A stretch of DNA of 64,000 nt from Stenotrophomonas tumulicola (GTDB lineage Bacteria > Pseudomonadota > Gammaproteobacteria > Xanthomonadales > Xanthomonadaceae), in the NCBI RefSeq assembly GCF_014117215.1, contig NZ_JACGXS010000002.1, positions 398,290 through 462,289 on the forward strand, in the 5' to 3' direction. Both the position numbers and the translations under genes were made by a program. Numbering within the stretch: position 1 is the stretch's first letter; each line of letters opens with the position of its first letter. Of the stretch, positions 51,276 to 62,300 are shown piece after piece. The notes beneath the pieces were generated by a model that made no database searches, had not been told where the DNA came from, and saw only the letters and a program-made list of their open reading frames with translations.

Positions 51276-53921
51276 TCAGCGGTGGTGGCGCAGCAGCAAC
51301 TGGGTCATCAGCGCGCGTAGTGCCGGCGGCCGCACCGGCTTGGACAGGAAGCCCCAGCCGTTCTCCTGTGCATATGCCTTCAAGGCGTCATCGCGCTCGG
51401 CGGTGACCAGGATCACCGGAGGCCGCGCCTGCCAGTGTCCGCACAGCCGTTCGTACAAGGTGGGGCCGTCGAACTCGCCCATGCGCACGTCCAGCAGCAC
51501 CAGTTCCGGCACGGCATCGGCCGCTGCTGCCTGCAGCGCGGCCAGCGGACCATCGGCCAGCTGCACATCGCAGGCCCACCGCTCAAGCAGTGCGCGTGTT
51601 GCCGCCACCACGTGGGGATCGTCATCGATGGCCCACACCCGGCGGCTGCGCAGGGGACCGTCGGCGGTCGTTTCCACCACATGGTCGGGGCTGGGTTCGG
51701 GCAGCACCACGTCGGTCGGGGATCCCAGCGGCACGGCTACTTCGAACAGGCTGCCGCTGCCCAGCGTGGAGCGGACCTGGATCGGATGGCCGAGCAGGCG
51801 GCCGATGCGCTCCACGATGGCCAGGCCAAGTCCCGCGCCACGCTCCTGCCCATCATGCAGCCGGCGGAATTCCTCGAAGATCTCCCGGTGCAGGCTTTCA
51901 GGGATGCCGGGTCCCTGGTCGTGCACCTGGATCCACAGCCGCGCACCGTCACGGCGACAGCCCAGCAGCACGCGGCCACGCTGGGTATAGCGCAGGGCAT
52001 TGGACAGGAAATTCTGCAGGATGCGCCGCAGCAGTGCCTCATCGCTGACCACGACTGCGGTGGTGGGCACCCAGTGCAACTGCAGGCCGCGGCCTTCGGC
52101 TGCGATGCCGAACTCGCGTGCCAGCGTCTCCAGCAACGGGCCCAGGTTGAAGGCCCGCACGCGGGTGGAGAGGCTGCCTGATTCCAGCCGTGAAATATCC
52201 AGCAGGCTGGCCAGGATCGCATCCTGCGCCGACAGCGCTGCCTCGATATGGTCGACGGTCTGCTGTTGTTCGGCGTCGACCAGCTTGCCGCGCAGTACCG
52301 ACACGAACATGCGGGCGGCATTCAGTGGCTGCAGCAGGTCGTGCACGGCCGAGGCAACGAACCGGGTCTTGTAACGGTTTGCCTGTTCGGCCTCGCGCCG
52401 CGCATCGTCGAGATCGCGGGTGCGCTCGGCCACGCGGTGTTCCAGTGCATCGGCCAGCGAGCGCAGTTCGCGCGCGGCGTTCTTGTAACTGGTGATGTCG
52501 GCATAGCTGGTGACGAAGCCACCATCGGGCAGCGGATTGCCCCGGATCTCCAGCACGGTGCCATCGTCTTTCTCGCTTTCGCGCATGTGCGGCCGGCCGC
52601 TGCGCAGGTGGTTCAGGCGCCGCTCGATGGCCTCGTCGATGGGGCCGGGGCCCAGCAGCCCACGTCGCGCGTTGAAGCGGAATATCTCTTCGATGGGGCG
52701 CCCGACCTGGACCAGCCCGGGCGGAAACCGGAACAACTCCAGGTAACGTGAGTTCCACGCCACCAGCCGCTGCTGGCCGTCGATGATGACCACGCCCTGT
52801 GGCAGGTGTTCCAGGCTGCGGCTGAGGCCGCTGTCTGCATCCTGCGCCGCCTCCAGCAGTCCATCCTGTGCGGTGCGCAGTTCCTGCGCATGCTGTTTCA
52901 GCAGGGTTTCCAGTTCGCGCCGGCTGCGCTGGCGATGGGCAGCCAGGCGCCGGCGCTGCTGCACGAACAGCACCAGGAAACCGAGTGCCAGCCAGGCCGC
53001 GCCTGCGCCGATGGCGGCGCTGCGTGCCACCGTACCGGCGGCACCTGCGTCATGCAGCAGGTGCAGGTGCCAGTCTTCTTCCGGCAGGTCGATGGTCTGC
53101 CACAGCACGGGCCGGGGCAGCGCAGGGTCGGCCATGTGCACGATGCGTCCGCCATCCTCCAGCACCCGTTCGGTGCGCGCACGCAGCGGCTGCAGTGAAC
53201 GATCGGCATACTGCCGGCTGGCCGCCATCTCATTGCGTTCGGGGCGCCCCAGGTCGCGCAGCAGGCGATAGCGCCATGCATCCTGGTTGGCCAGGAACAC
53301 CACGTCGTGGTTGTCGCTGGCCAGGACGATGTCCGGGCTGGCCAGCCACTCCTGTTCCAGTGCGGACAGTTCGATCTTGATCACTATGACGCCCAACGGC
53401 CTGCCAGCGGCATCGTTGATGGCGTGGGAAAGGAAATACCCGGGCACGCCGGTGGTCATGCCGATGCCGTAGAAGCGGCCATGGCCATTGGCCATGGCCT
53501 GCAGGTAGTACGGCCGGTAGCTGTAGTCCTCGCCGACATTGCTGGACGGCTCGGCCCAGTTGCTGGCCGCGACCGCCACGCCATCGCGGCCCACCAGGGT
53601 AAGCGTGGAGGTGCGGGTGACCTGGTTGGCCCGGGCCAGCTTGAGGTTCAGCCGCTGGCGCCCGGCGGCATCAGGTGGAGTGCGCAGCGCCGTCGACAGG
53701 TCCGGGTCCAGTGCCATGACCTGCGGCAAGGTACCGAAGCGGTCGATGCGCTGTTGCAGGCCCTGGGCATGCAGTTGGAGCTGGCGCTGCACCTGCGCGC
53801 TTTCGCCGGCCAGCGCACGCTGTCCGGCGAAGTGCCCGGCAGAGGCCGCGCACAGGATCGTCCCACCGATCATCACCAGCAGGGTCGTCAGCAGCGTGCG
53901 GTAGCGACCGAGCCGGTACAT
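51276..53921 (-). CDS. Hybrid sensor histidine kinase with a PAS domain and receiver
   Basis: 881-residue kinase. TM1 (10-30), a large periplasmic Cache-type sensor (about 35-300, with YRPYYLQAMANGHGRFYGIG and PGYFLSHAINDAAGRPLGV), TM2 (near 300-325), a coiled-coil, a PAS domain (LPQGVVIIDGQQRLVAWNS), H-box FVASAVHDLLQPLNAARMFV (His near 525), ATPase domain (NFLSNALRYTQRG, DQGPGIPESL, GAGLGLAIVERIG) and a C-terminal receiver (VWAIDDDPHVV, LVLLDVRMGEFDG, Asp near 810). Cache sensors of the DctB type bind C4-dicarboxylates, in line with the nearby dctA. It probably phosphorylates the convergent LuxR-type regulator. Confidence 0.93.
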   Translation of the reverse strand: MYRLGRYRTLLTTLLVMIGGTILCAASAGHFAGQRALAGESAQVQRQLQLHAQGLQQRIDRFGTLPQVMALDPDLSTALRTPPDAAGRQRLNLKLARANQVTRTSTLTLVGRDGVAVAASNWAEPSSNVGEDYSYRPYYLQAMANGHGRFYGIGMTTGVPGYFLSHAINDAAGRPLGVIVIKIELSALEQEWLASPDIVLASDNHDVVFLANQDAWRYRLLRDLGRPERNEMAASRQYADRSLQPLRARTERVLEDGGRIVHMADPALPRPVLWQTIDLPEEDWHLHLLHDAGAAGTVARSAAIGAGAAWLALGFLVLFVQQRRRLAAHRQRSRRELETLLKQHAQELRTAQDGLLEAAQDADSGLSRSLEHLPQGVVIIDGQQRLVAWNSRYLELFRFPPGLVQVGRPIEEIFRFNARRGLLGPGPIDEAIERRLNHLRSGRPHMRESEKDDGTVLEIRGNPLPDGGFVTSYADITSYKNAARELRSLADALEHRVAERTRDLDDARREAEQANRYKTRFVASAVHDLLQPLNAARMFVSVLRGKLVDAEQQQTVDHIEAALSAQDAILASLLDISRLESGSLSTRVRAFNLGPLLETLAREFGIAAEGRGLQLHWVPTTAVVVSDEALLRRILQNFLSNALRYTQRGRVLLGCRRDGARLWIQVHDQGPGIPESLHREIFEEFRRLHDGQERGAGLGLAIVERIGRLLGHPIQVRSTLGSGSLFEVAVPLGSPTDVVLPEPSPDHVVETTADGPLRSRRVWAIDDDPHVVAATRALLERWACDVQLADGPLAALQAAAADAVPELVLLDVRMGEFDGPTLYERLCGHWQARPPVILVTAERDDALKAYAQENGWGFLSKPVRPPALRALMTQLLLRHHR

Positions 53922-54023
53922 GCAGCCAGTTTACGGCCAGAGCGGGCCTACGCGCCGTTGCCGTTGATCCGCCAGGTGCAGGCGCGGGTCCATGACCCGC
54001 TCCTGCACCTGGCAGGCGTGCGC

Positions 54024-55184
54024 TCAGAAATGCATCTGCGCGCGGACTTCGAAGATCTCCGGCGTGGTATGGACGCCCTGGCGGCTGGCGTCGGCCTTCA
54101 CGTAGTTGGCCTGGAACTTGAAATGGCTGGTCAGGTACCAGTTCGCGCCGATGGTCCAGTTGTGCTCGCGGCCGCCGAACACGTCGGCGTCATCCAGGTC
54201 CAGGCGGCTGTAGCGGGCCAGCAGCTCCACTGCACCGTAGTCGCGCGCCGGCTTGATGTTGGCTACGCTACCCGCGCTGTACGGGCGCGATTCGCCGGTC
54301 AGCACCCAGCTGGCCATCGCATACTGGCCATTGCCGGTGTAATCCGACTTGCCGTCGCGGCTGATGGTGGCCTGCAGGGCTTCGGCCTGCACCGAGAACG
54401 GTCCGCGGATCCAGATGCCTTCCAGGCCGACGCGGTCGATCTTGTCGGCGGTTTCCAGCGCGCCGGAGTCGACCAGGCGCAGGTCGGTCAGGCCGGCCTC
54501 CGGGCGTGCGCGCAGGCGCGCGGTGGCTTCGTGATGCACGTCGCGGCCATCACGCCAGCCGCGCGGGTTTTCCTGCGACAGGGCCAGGCCCAGGTGCAGC
54601 ACGTTGGCTTCGGCCTTGACCGGGGTCCATACCGCGCGGACTGCCTGCATGGTGCCGGGATTGTCGCCCTGCAGGTCCTTGCCGCCATACACGCCGGCCT
54701 GCAGCAGGTAGGCCGGGCGCTCCAGCACCCAGTCCACGCCGGTGCGGCGGCCTGCGTAGAACGCCTGCACGGGCAGGGCGGTCTCCATGAAGCTGCCGGC
54801 ACGCGAACTGGTCACCGCATCCAGGCCAACCGGTGTCTTCATGTAGCCGAAGCGGAACTTGCCGATGTCCTGCCCGAACAGCGCCTTGCTCTCGAGACGC
54901 ACGAACACGTCCAGCCAGGTATCAGCCTGGAAGTCGTAGTACACCATCGCGTCATACACGCCCTTTTTCTTCAGCGTGGCGCCGAATTCCTTGCGGCGCA
55001 CGGCATCGGCGTTATCGATGTCGCCGGAAAAATTGTTCCAGTCGTAGGCGATGTTGGCGGTGGCGGCCAGCTCGGTGTCGTCGGCAAAGGTGACCTTGGT
55101 TGGCCAGTTGTCGAAATCCGCGGCCGAGGCCAGCAGGGGGCTGGCGGCCAGGGACAACGCAAGCAGGGTGGGGGATTTACGCAT
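54024..55184 (-). CDS. OprO/OprP-family anion-selective porin (second copy)
   Basis: 386-residue outer-membrane porin. Signal peptide KSPTLLALSLAASPLLASA, then a barrel with TLKKKGVYDAMVYYDFQADT, VRLESKALFGQDIGKFRFGY, AVELLARYSRLDLDDADVFG and HNWTIGANWYLTSHFKFQ, ending RAQMHF. It is divergent from dctA with 208 bp between, and next to the hybrid kinase. A role in passage of dicarboxylates across the outer membrane is likely. OprO/P proteins in other species take polyphosphate or phosphate, so the substrate is inferred from context. Confidence 0.9.
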   Translation of the reverse strand: MRKSPTLLALSLAASPLLASAADFDNWPTKVTFADDTELAATANIAYDWNNFSGDIDNADAVRRKEFGATLKKKGVYDAMVYYDFQADTWLDVFVRLESKALFGQDIGKFRFGYMKTPVGLDAVTSSRAGSFMETALPVQAFYAGRRTGVDWVLERPAYLLQAGVYGGKDLQGDNPGTMQAVRAVWTPVKAEANVLHLGLALSQENPRGWRDGRDVHHEATARLRARPEAGLTDLRLVDSGALETADKIDRVGLEGIWIRGPFSVQAEALQATISRDGKSDYTGNGQYAMASWVLTGESRPYSAGSVANIKPARDYGAVELLARYSRLDLDDADVFGGREHNWTIGANWYLTSHFKFQANYVKADASRQGVHTTPEIFEVRAQMHF

Positions 55185-55392
55185 GTGGGGGGTATCTCGT
55201 TTTCGGTTTTTGGGGGGCCTTGCGGCGGGGCGCAGTGTAGGGGCAGATCGGGAAACACACCTTCCTGAACCGGGGAGGTAGTACCAATAGGTTATCTGCT
55301 GCGGGCTCCGGGGCGCGTACAAAGACTGCCATCGAATGCTGCGCTGCTTTGTGATGGTGGCGTTTGCGTCAATCCCATTGCCGGAGCCCGCC
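55185..55392. promoter_or_regulatory. Shared promoter region of the porin and dctA
   Basis: 208 bp between divergent genes, the likely target of the LuxR-type regulator. It contains GGTAGTACC (55277-55285), a 9-bp inverted repeat around G, in an otherwise AT-richer stretch (CAATAGGTTATC). Binding is not shown. Confidence 0.4.
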
Positions 55393-56736
55393 ATGCACGT
55401 TCCTACCGCCTCCCCGCTACCCACCCGGCCATTGCCGTTCTATCGCCAGCTGTATTTCCAGGTGGTGGTCGCCATCGTGCTGGGTGCCATCCTGGGGCAT
55501 TACGAGCCGTTGATCGGCGAGAAGATGAAGCCGCTCGGAGATGCCTTCATCAACCTGGTGAAGATGATCATCGCACCGGTGATCTTCCTGACCATCGTCA
55601 CCGGCATCGCCGGCATGACCCACCTGCGCACGGTGGGCCGGGTGTTCGCCAAGGCGATGGCGTACTTCCTGTTCTTCTCCACGCTGGCGTTGATCGTGGG
55701 CATGATCGTGGCGCACGTGGTACAGCCCGGCGCCGGCATGAACATCAATCCGGCCGACCTGGACCAGACCGCAGTCAACAGCTACGTGGAGAAGTCGCAC
55801 GACCTTACCCTGGTCGGTTTTGCGATGGACATCATCCCCAAGACGCTGGTCAGCGCGTTCGTGGATGGCAACATCCTGCAGGTGCTGTTCGTGGCGGTGC
55901 TGTTCGGCATCGCGCTGGCATTGGTCGGTGAAAAGGGCAAGCCGGTATTGTCCTTCCTCGAAGCGCTGGTCGCCCCGGTGTTCAAGCTGGTGCATATCCT
56001 GATGCGTGCCGCTCCGATCGGTGCCTTCGGTGCCATCGCCTTCACCATCGGCAAGTACGGCGTCGGTTCGCTGATCAACCTGGCCTGGCTGGTGGGCTCG
56101 TTCTACCTCACCGCCTTCCTGTTCGTGGTGGTGGTGCTGGGCGTGGTCTGTCGCCTGTGCGGCTTCTCGGTGCTCAAGCTGGCCCGCTACCTGAAGGCCG
56201 AACTGTTGCTGGTGCTGGGCACCTCTTCGTCCGAATCCGCGCTGCCGTCGCTGATGGAAAAGATGGAGCGTGCCGGCTGCAGCAAGTCGGTGGTGGGCCT
56301 GGTGGTCCCGACCGGCTATTCCTTCAACCTGGACGGCACCAACATCTACATGACCCTGGCGGCGCTGTTCATCGCCCAGGCTACCAACACCGAACTGAGC
56401 CTTGGCCACCAGATCGCGCTGCTGCTGGTCGCCATGCTCAGTTCCAAGGGCGCCGCAGGTGTTACCGGTGCGGGCTTCATCACCCTGGCCGCCACCCTGG
56501 CGGTGGTGCCGGAAGTGCCGGTGGCCGGCATGGCGCTGATCCTCGGCGTGGACCGCTTCATGAGCGAATGCCGTTCGCTGACCAACTTCATCGGCAATGC
56601 CGTGGCGACCGTGGTGGTCTCGCGCTGGGAAGGCGCGCTGGACCGCGACCGCCTGGCACTGGCACTGGACGGCCGCGAAAGCGAACTGCCGCCGCCGGTG
56701 GATGCCGCACTGCCGGTCGCGGCTACCGAAGCCTGA
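55393..56736 (+). CDS. dctA: C4-dicarboxylate transporter DctA
   Basis: Sodium/proton-driven symporter of the glutamate-transporter fold (447 residues, eight helices and two hairpin loops) for succinate, fumarate and malate. Signatures: [40 protein letters not shown], the serine-rich loop [40 protein letters not shown] and [20 protein letters not shown]. The ATG at 55393 has GGAG 6 nt upstream. It is divergent from an OprO/P porin and followed by malic enzyme, so imported malate can be turned into pyruvate. Confidence 0.96.
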   Translation: MHVPTASPLPTRPLPFYRQLYFQVVVAIVLGAILGHYEPLIGEKMKPLGDAFINLVKMIIAPVIFLTIVTGIAGMTHLRTVGRVFAKAMAYFLFFSTLALIVGMIVAHVVQPGAGMNINPADLDQTAVNSYVEKSHDLTLVGFAMDIIPKTLVSAFVDGNILQVLFVAVLFGIALALVGEKGKPVLSFLEALVAPVFKLVHILMRAAPIGAFGAIAFTIGKYGVGSLINLAWLVGSFYLTAFLFVVVVLGVVCRLCGFSVLKLARYLKAELLLVLGTSSSESALPSLMEKMERAGCSKSVVGLVVPTGYSFNLDGTNIYMTLAALFIAQATNTELSLGHQIALLLVAMLSSKGAAGVTGAGFITLAATLAVVPEVPVAGMALILGVDRFMSECRSLTNFIGNAVATVVVSRWEGALDRDRLALALDGRESELPPPVDAALPVAATEA

Positions 56737-56746
56737 CCCCCCTCAG

Positions 56747-56770
56747 CTAGCGCCGAGCCTCGCTCGGCGG
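56747..56770. repeat. GTAG-type palindrome (variant)
   Basis: CTAGCGCCGAGCCTCGCTCGGCGG behind dctA. Confidence 0.7.
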
Positions 56771-56781
56771 CAGGTTGGATC

Positions 56782-56814
56782 CCGTCCGGATGTTGCGTCG
56801 CAACATCCGGACGG
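56782..56814. other. 33-bp perfect palindrome
   Basis: CCGTCCGGATGTTGCG (56782-56797), one T, then its exact complement CGCAACATCCGGACGG (56799-56814). Sixteen-bp arms without a T-run. It lies between dctA and maeB; it could be a terminator or a regulator's site. Confidence 0.85.
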
Positions 56815-56903
56815 CGGCCATGGCGACAGCCACGCGACAGGTCCTGACCATCCAACGGGGGTATGATCCCCTGTCCCCCTTGCCCATTCATGTGCCCCAG
56901 TCG

Positions 56904-59195
56904 ATGTCCAACGAAGATTTCAAGCAGGCCGCCCTCGATTACCACCGCATGTCGCCGCCCGGAAAGATCAAGGTGACCGCGACCAAGCCGATGCTGACCC
57001 AGCGCGATCTGTCGTTGGCCTACTCCCCGGGCGTGGCCTATGCCTGTGAAGCCATCAAGGCTGATCCACAGATGGCCAGCGAATACACCGCGCGCGGCAA
57101 CCTGGTCGCGGTGATCTCCAATGGCACCGCCGTGCTGGGCCTGGGCAACATCGGGCCGCTGGCCGGCAAGCCGGTGATGGAAGGCAAGGGTGTGCTGTTC
57201 CAGAAATTCGCCGGCATCGATGTGTTCGACATCGAAGTGGACGAGATGGATCCGGACAAGCTGGTGGACATCATCGCTTCGCTGGAGCCGACCTTCGGTG
57301 GCATCAACCTGGAAGACATCAAGGCACCGGAGTGCTTCATCGTCGAGCGCAAGCTGCGCGAGCGGATGAAGATCCCGGTATTCCACGATGACCAGCACGG
57401 TACGGCGATCATCGTCGGGGCCGCCGTGCTCAATGCCATGGCGATCACCGGCAAGAAGATCGAAGACGTAAGGCTGGCGACCACGGGCATGGGCGCTGCC
57501 GGCATTTCCTGCGTGAACATGCTGGTGCAGCTGGGCCTGAAGCCGGAAAACATCCTCGCCTTCGACCGCGAGGGCGTGATCCACACCGGCCGCACCGACC
57601 TGGACCCCGAAAAGCAGCGCTATGCGCGCGATACCGACAAGCGCACCCTGGCCGAGATCGTCGACGGCGCGGATATCTTCCTGGGCCTGTCGGCGCCGGG
57701 CATCCTGACCGCGGACATGGTCAAGACCATGGCGCCGGATCCGGTGATCTTTGCGCTGGCCAACCCGACCCCGGAGATCATGCCGGAAGATGCGCGTGCG
57801 GCACGCCCGGACGCGATCATCGGCACCGGCCGTTCGGACTATCCGAACCAGGTCAACAACGTCCTGTGCTTCCCTTACCTGTTCCGCGGTGCGCTGGATG
57901 TGGGTGCAACCGCGATCAACGAAGAAATGAAGATCGCCTGCGTGCGCGCCATCGCGGCGCTGGCACGCCGGGCAGCCACCGACATGGGCTCGGCCTATGG
58001 CGGCGAAACGCCGAGCTTCGGCCGTGACTACCTGATCCCGCGTCCATTCGACCGCCGCCTGCTGGTGGAGCTGTCGGCAGCGGTGGCGCAGGCCGCGATG
58101 GATTCCGGTGTTGCGGCTCGTCCGATCGAGGACATGGACGCCTATCGCCAGAAGCTGTCCCAGTTCGTGTACCGCACCAGCCTGATGATGAAGCCGGTGT
58201 ATGACCGCGCGCGCGCCGACAAGCAGCGCGTGGTGTATGCCGAAGGCGAAGAGGAAGTGGTGCTGCAGGCAGTGCAGAACGTGGTCGATGAAGGCCTGGC
58301 GCATCCGATCCTGATCGGCCGTCCGGATGTCATCGAGGCCCGCATCCAGCGGCTGGGCCTGCGCCTGAAGATCGGCGAGAACATCCAGGTCACCAACATC
58401 AACGATGACCCGCGTTTCAATGAGTACTGGCAGTACTACCACGGCCTGACGGGTCGTCGCGGCGTTACCGTGGCGGCAGCGAAGAACCTGATGCGTTCAC
58501 GCCCGACCCTGATCGCGGCGGTGATGGTGGCCCGCGGCGAAGCCGATGCACTGCTGACCGGGGTGGTCGGCCGTTTCCACAAGAAGCTGGGCTATGTACG
58601 CAGCGTGCTGCCGCTGGAGTCGAAGGTTACGTCGACCTCGGCGATGACCGGCGTGATCAACCAGCAGGGCGTGTTCTTCTTCGTGGATACCCACGTGCAG
58701 GAAGACCCGACCGCCGAGCAGATCACCGAGGCCACGCTGCAGGCGGCGTACCGCATGAAGCTGTTCGGCATCGAGCCGAAGGTGGCGCTGCTGTCGCACT
58801 CCAACTTCGGCAGCCATGATTCGAAGGACGCGCTGAAGATGCGCCAGGTCCGCGACATGCTGCTCAAGCGCAATCCACGTTTGAACGTGGACGGCGAGAT
58901 GCAGGGCGATACCGCATGGGACGAGGCGCTGCGGCAGAAGCTGCTGCCGGGTTCCACCTTGCAGGGGCGTGCGAACCTGTTCGTGCTGCCGAACCTGGAG
59001 GCGGCCAACATCGCCTATAACCTGGTGCGTGTGTTCACCGATGGCGTGGCGATCGGCCCGATCCTGATGGGCGTGGCCAAGCCGGCACACATCCTGACCA
59101 CCAGTGCGACCTCGCGACGCATCCTCAACATGAGCGCCATCGCGGCCGTGGACGCGCAGATCCGCAAGCAGCTGGAAGCCGAAAAGAAGGCCTGA
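56904..59195 (+). CDS. maeB: NADP-dependent malic enzyme MaeB
   Basis: 763-residue enzyme that converts malate to pyruvate and CO2 with NADPH gain. The N-terminal 430 residues are the malic enzyme (AYSPGVAYACEAI, FHDDQHGTAIIVGAAVLNAM, NAD site TTGMGAAGISC, FALANPTPEIMP). The C-terminal half resembles phosphotransacetylase (VVYAEGEEEVVLQAV, NLMRSRPTLIAAVMVARGEA), usually non-catalytic in MaeB and binding acetyl-CoA as an effector. The ATG before SNEDFKQ is the start, although a strong Shine-Dalgarno is missing. It follows dctA. Confidence 0.96.
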   Translation: MSNEDFKQAALDYHRMSPPGKIKVTATKPMLTQRDLSLAYSPGVAYACEAIKADPQMASEYTARGNLVAVISNGTAVLGLGNIGPLAGKPVMEGKGVLFQKFAGIDVFDIEVDEMDPDKLVDIIASLEPTFGGINLEDIKAPECFIVERKLRERMKIPVFHDDQHGTAIIVGAAVLNAMAITGKKIEDVRLATTGMGAAGISCVNMLVQLGLKPENILAFDREGVIHTGRTDLDPEKQRYARDTDKRTLAEIVDGADIFLGLSAPGILTADMVKTMAPDPVIFALANPTPEIMPEDARAARPDAIIGTGRSDYPNQVNNVLCFPYLFRGALDVGATAINEEMKIACVRAIAALARRAATDMGSAYGGETPSFGRDYLIPRPFDRRLLVELSAAVAQAAMDSGVAARPIEDMDAYRQKLSQFVYRTSLMMKPVYDRARADKQRVVYAEGEEEVVLQAVQNVVDEGLAHPILIGRPDVIEARIQRLGLRLKIGENIQVTNINDDPRFNEYWQYYHGLTGRRGVTVAAAKNLMRSRPTLIAAVMVARGEADALLTGVVGRFHKKLGYVRSVLPLESKVTSTSAMTGVINQQGVFFFVDTHVQEDPTAEQITEATLQAAYRMKLFGIEPKVALLSHSNFGSHDSKDALKMRQVRDMLLKRNPRLNVDGEMQGDTAWDEALRQKLLPGSTLQGRANLFVLPNLEAANIAYNLVRVFTDGVAIGPILMGVAKPAHILTTSATSRRILNMSAIAAVDAQIRKQLEAEKKA

Positions 59196-59231
59196 CGGCC
59201 TTCCTTCCCTCCAGGTAGCGCGAGCACCCGG

Positions 59232-59325
59232 GTAGCGCCGAGCCATGCTCGGCGAGCGCGCAGCGCGGCCCATGCCGGATCGCATGAGGCCCGGGAAGAA
59301 GCCGCCGAGCATGGCTCGGCGCTAC
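59232..59325. repeat. Facing pair of GTAG-type palindromes
   Basis: GTAGCGCCGAGCCATGCTCGGCG (59232-59254) and an inverted copy (59303-59325) about 50 bp apart, between convergent maeB and the mannosidase. Confidence 0.8.
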
Positions 59326-59344
59326 CACCAGGGGGCTCAGCCGG

Positions 59345-62300
59345 CTATTGGCCGGGTGCCAGCAGTTCCACTTCGGCCAGTTGCATCCGGCTCGGGGCGC
59401 CGATGCGCAGGCGGTATTCGGCATAGCGCCCCGGCTTGGCGATGCGGAATGGCCGGGTCTGCCGTGCCCATGCGAAGTCCTCGCCACGGCGCGTATCGAG
59501 CGTCGTCCAGCGGCCACCGGACGTGCGGGCTTCCAGCGTCCATTCGCCGCCATCGATGGTGCGGTCGCCGCTGGTCAGGGTGTACATCGACGGGGCGCCG
59601 TCGGCCACGCCGCTGAACACCACTGATGCCTTGGCTCCCAACGGAACCGTCGTGCCCGCATCGTCATCGACCAGTGCGTCCAGCGCGCTGCCATCCTCCA
59701 GCCGTGCCCGGGCACCCGCTGCCAGCAGGTCGTGCAGCAGTGCGGGGTGTTTGCCGCGCGCGGTCAGCGATGGCAGCACGTCGTCCGCACCGCTTCCCCA
59801 GCGCGAAGGCTCCGGGCCCATCTGGAAATCCAGCGTCGCGCCGCCTGCCACCACCTCATGTGGCAGCCAGGTCTTGGTCCACGGCTTGCCATTGACCTTC
59901 AGCGACTGCACGTAGACATTCTCCGGCGAGTTGTCCGCCGCGTTCACCGTCAGCACTGCGCCATCCTGCAGGGTCACCCTGGCATGGCGGAACAACGGCG
60001 AGCCAATGGCGTACTCCGGCGCGCCCATGCGCAGCGGATACAGCCCCAGCGAGGCGAATACATACCACGCAGAGGTCTCGCCGTTGTCCTCGTCGCCCGG
60101 ATAGCCCTGGCCGATCTCGCTGCCCACGTACAGGCGCGCCAGGATCTCGCGCACGTGCTTCTGGGTCTTCCACGGCTGTCCGGTGTACAGGTACATCCAC
60201 GGGATATGGTGCGAAGGCTGGTTGCTGTGCGCGTACATGCCCATGCGCACGTCGCGCGCCTCGGTCATCTCGTGGATCAGCCCGCCATAGGAGCCTGCCA
60301 GCGCCGGGTCGGCGGTTTCGGGCGTATCGAAGAACGCATCCAGCTTGGCGGCAAGGGCCTGGCGGCCGCCATACAGCGCGGCCAGCCCTTCGCCGTCGTG
60401 GGCGGCGGTGAAAGCGAACGTCCAGCCGTTGGATTCGGTGTAGTCGTGGCCCCAGGTACGCGCGTCGTAATCCTTTGCGTCCAGCCGCCAGGCGCCGTCC
60501 GGACGACGGCCCTGGAAGAAGCCGGCAGCCGGATCGAACATCGTCGAATAACCGGCGGCGCGGTGCCTGAAGTAGTCCGCCTCGGTGGCGTAGCGCTCGC
60601 GTGCCTGTGCCGTTGCCGCGCTGGTCGCCAGCTTCGCGGCCATGTTGGCGATGCCGAAATCGTTCAACGCACCTTCCAGCGTCCAGGACATGCCTTCGTG
60701 CACCTCGCTGCTGGCGAAACCACGGAAGGTGGAAAGGTCCATGCCCTTGCGACCGACGTGGCGGTCCGGTGGCACGACGGTGGCATTGCGCAACGCCGCG
60801 TCATACGCCACGTCCACATCGAATCCGCGCACGCCCTTCAGCCAGGCATCGGCGAAGGCCACGTCCGAACTGGTGCCCACCATCAGGTCGGCATAACCCG
60901 GTGACGACCAGCGTGCCACCCAGCCCCCGGCGCGGTATTGCTCCAGGAAGCCCTGCACCAGTGCGCCGGCATCGTCGGCACGGAACAGGGCATAGGCCGG
61001 CCAGGTCGTACGGAAGGTGTCCCAGAAGCCGTTGTTGACGTAGACGCGGCCATCGCGGATGGGCGCGAAGCTGCGTGCGGCACTGCCGTCGGTGTTGTCT
61101 TCGGCGGCACTGGCCTGGCTGGCATAACGCCATTCGGGTGCCTGCGCGGTGCCGACGTTCTCGTGGCCGGAATTGGGATACAGGTACAGGCGGTACAGGT
61201 TGGAATACAGCGTGGTCTTCTGGTCATCGCTGGCATCGCCGATGTCGAATGCCCCCAGCCGTGCATCCCATGCATCCTGCGCGCGCGCCGCCACCTGTTC
61301 CAGGCCATCGTCGGCAGCCAGCTCCAACGCAAGGTTGTGCCGGGCCTGTTCCACCGAGATCAACGAGGTGGCGATGCGCATGTGCACGCGGTGGTCGTCA
61401 CCGGCATCGAATTTGATGTAGCCGGTGGGACGGCCGGTGTCGATGCGGCCGCTGCTGCGCCAGGGACGGTCGAAACTCGCCACCACGAACATGCGGGTCG
61501 CGCCGTTGGAGAGCCCGCTGCGTACGTCGGTGTGGCCGGACAACGTCTGCGATGCGGCATCCAGGGTCAGCCCGCCGCGTCCATCGACATTGTCGAACAA
61601 CAGGTTGGCGTCCGAGCCGGCGGGAAAATCGAAACGGAACAACGCCGCATGGTCGGTCGGCGCGATGGAGGCGCTGATCCCGTTGTCGAAGCGCACGTCG
61701 TAACGATAGGGGCGGGCACTTTCCTGGTCATGCGAAAAGGACAGGGAGCGCTTGCCGCGGTCGGCCTCGGGCACGCCCCGGGTGCTGGAGGGCATGACCT
61801 GGAAGGTCTGCCGGTCGCCCATCCAGGGGCTGGGCTGGTGGCTGAGCGAAAGTGCCTGCAGGCGTGGCCGGTTGGCGTCGTCGTTGTGCTCGTTCCAGCG
61901 GTACAGCCAGTTCAACACGCCTGCATCGGTCACCGGCGTCCAGAAATTGAAGCCATGCGGGACGGCCGTGGCCGGGAAATTATTGCCGCGCGAAAAGGTG
62001 CCGTTGGATTGCGTGCCGCGGGTGGTCAGCACCCATTCGGACGGCCGCTGTGGTTGGCGGGGCGGTGCCGCGTCCAGGCGTATGTCGTCGATCCAGCCGG
62101 ATACGGGCGCACCTTCCGCGCTGGCCAGCTCCAGCTCCACTGCGACAACGCGGCGCCCACGCAGCGAAGGGTCGTCGCCCAGGCGCACGGCCTTGCGTGC
62201 CCACTGCTGCGGATACAGGGTCTTCGAATCGCCCTGTGCACGGGCGCCCAGGGCGACGCCATGCTGGTCGCGCGCGGCACTGGTGGAGATCCGCTGTCCA

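Noticed and set aside
53307..55268. 653-codon open frame across the hybrid kinase and porin genes
   Set aside because: Crosses the boundary of two well-supported genes on the other strand.
56346..58442. 698-codon minus-strand frame opposite dctA and maeB
   Set aside because: Shadow of two well-known enzymes, no start signal.
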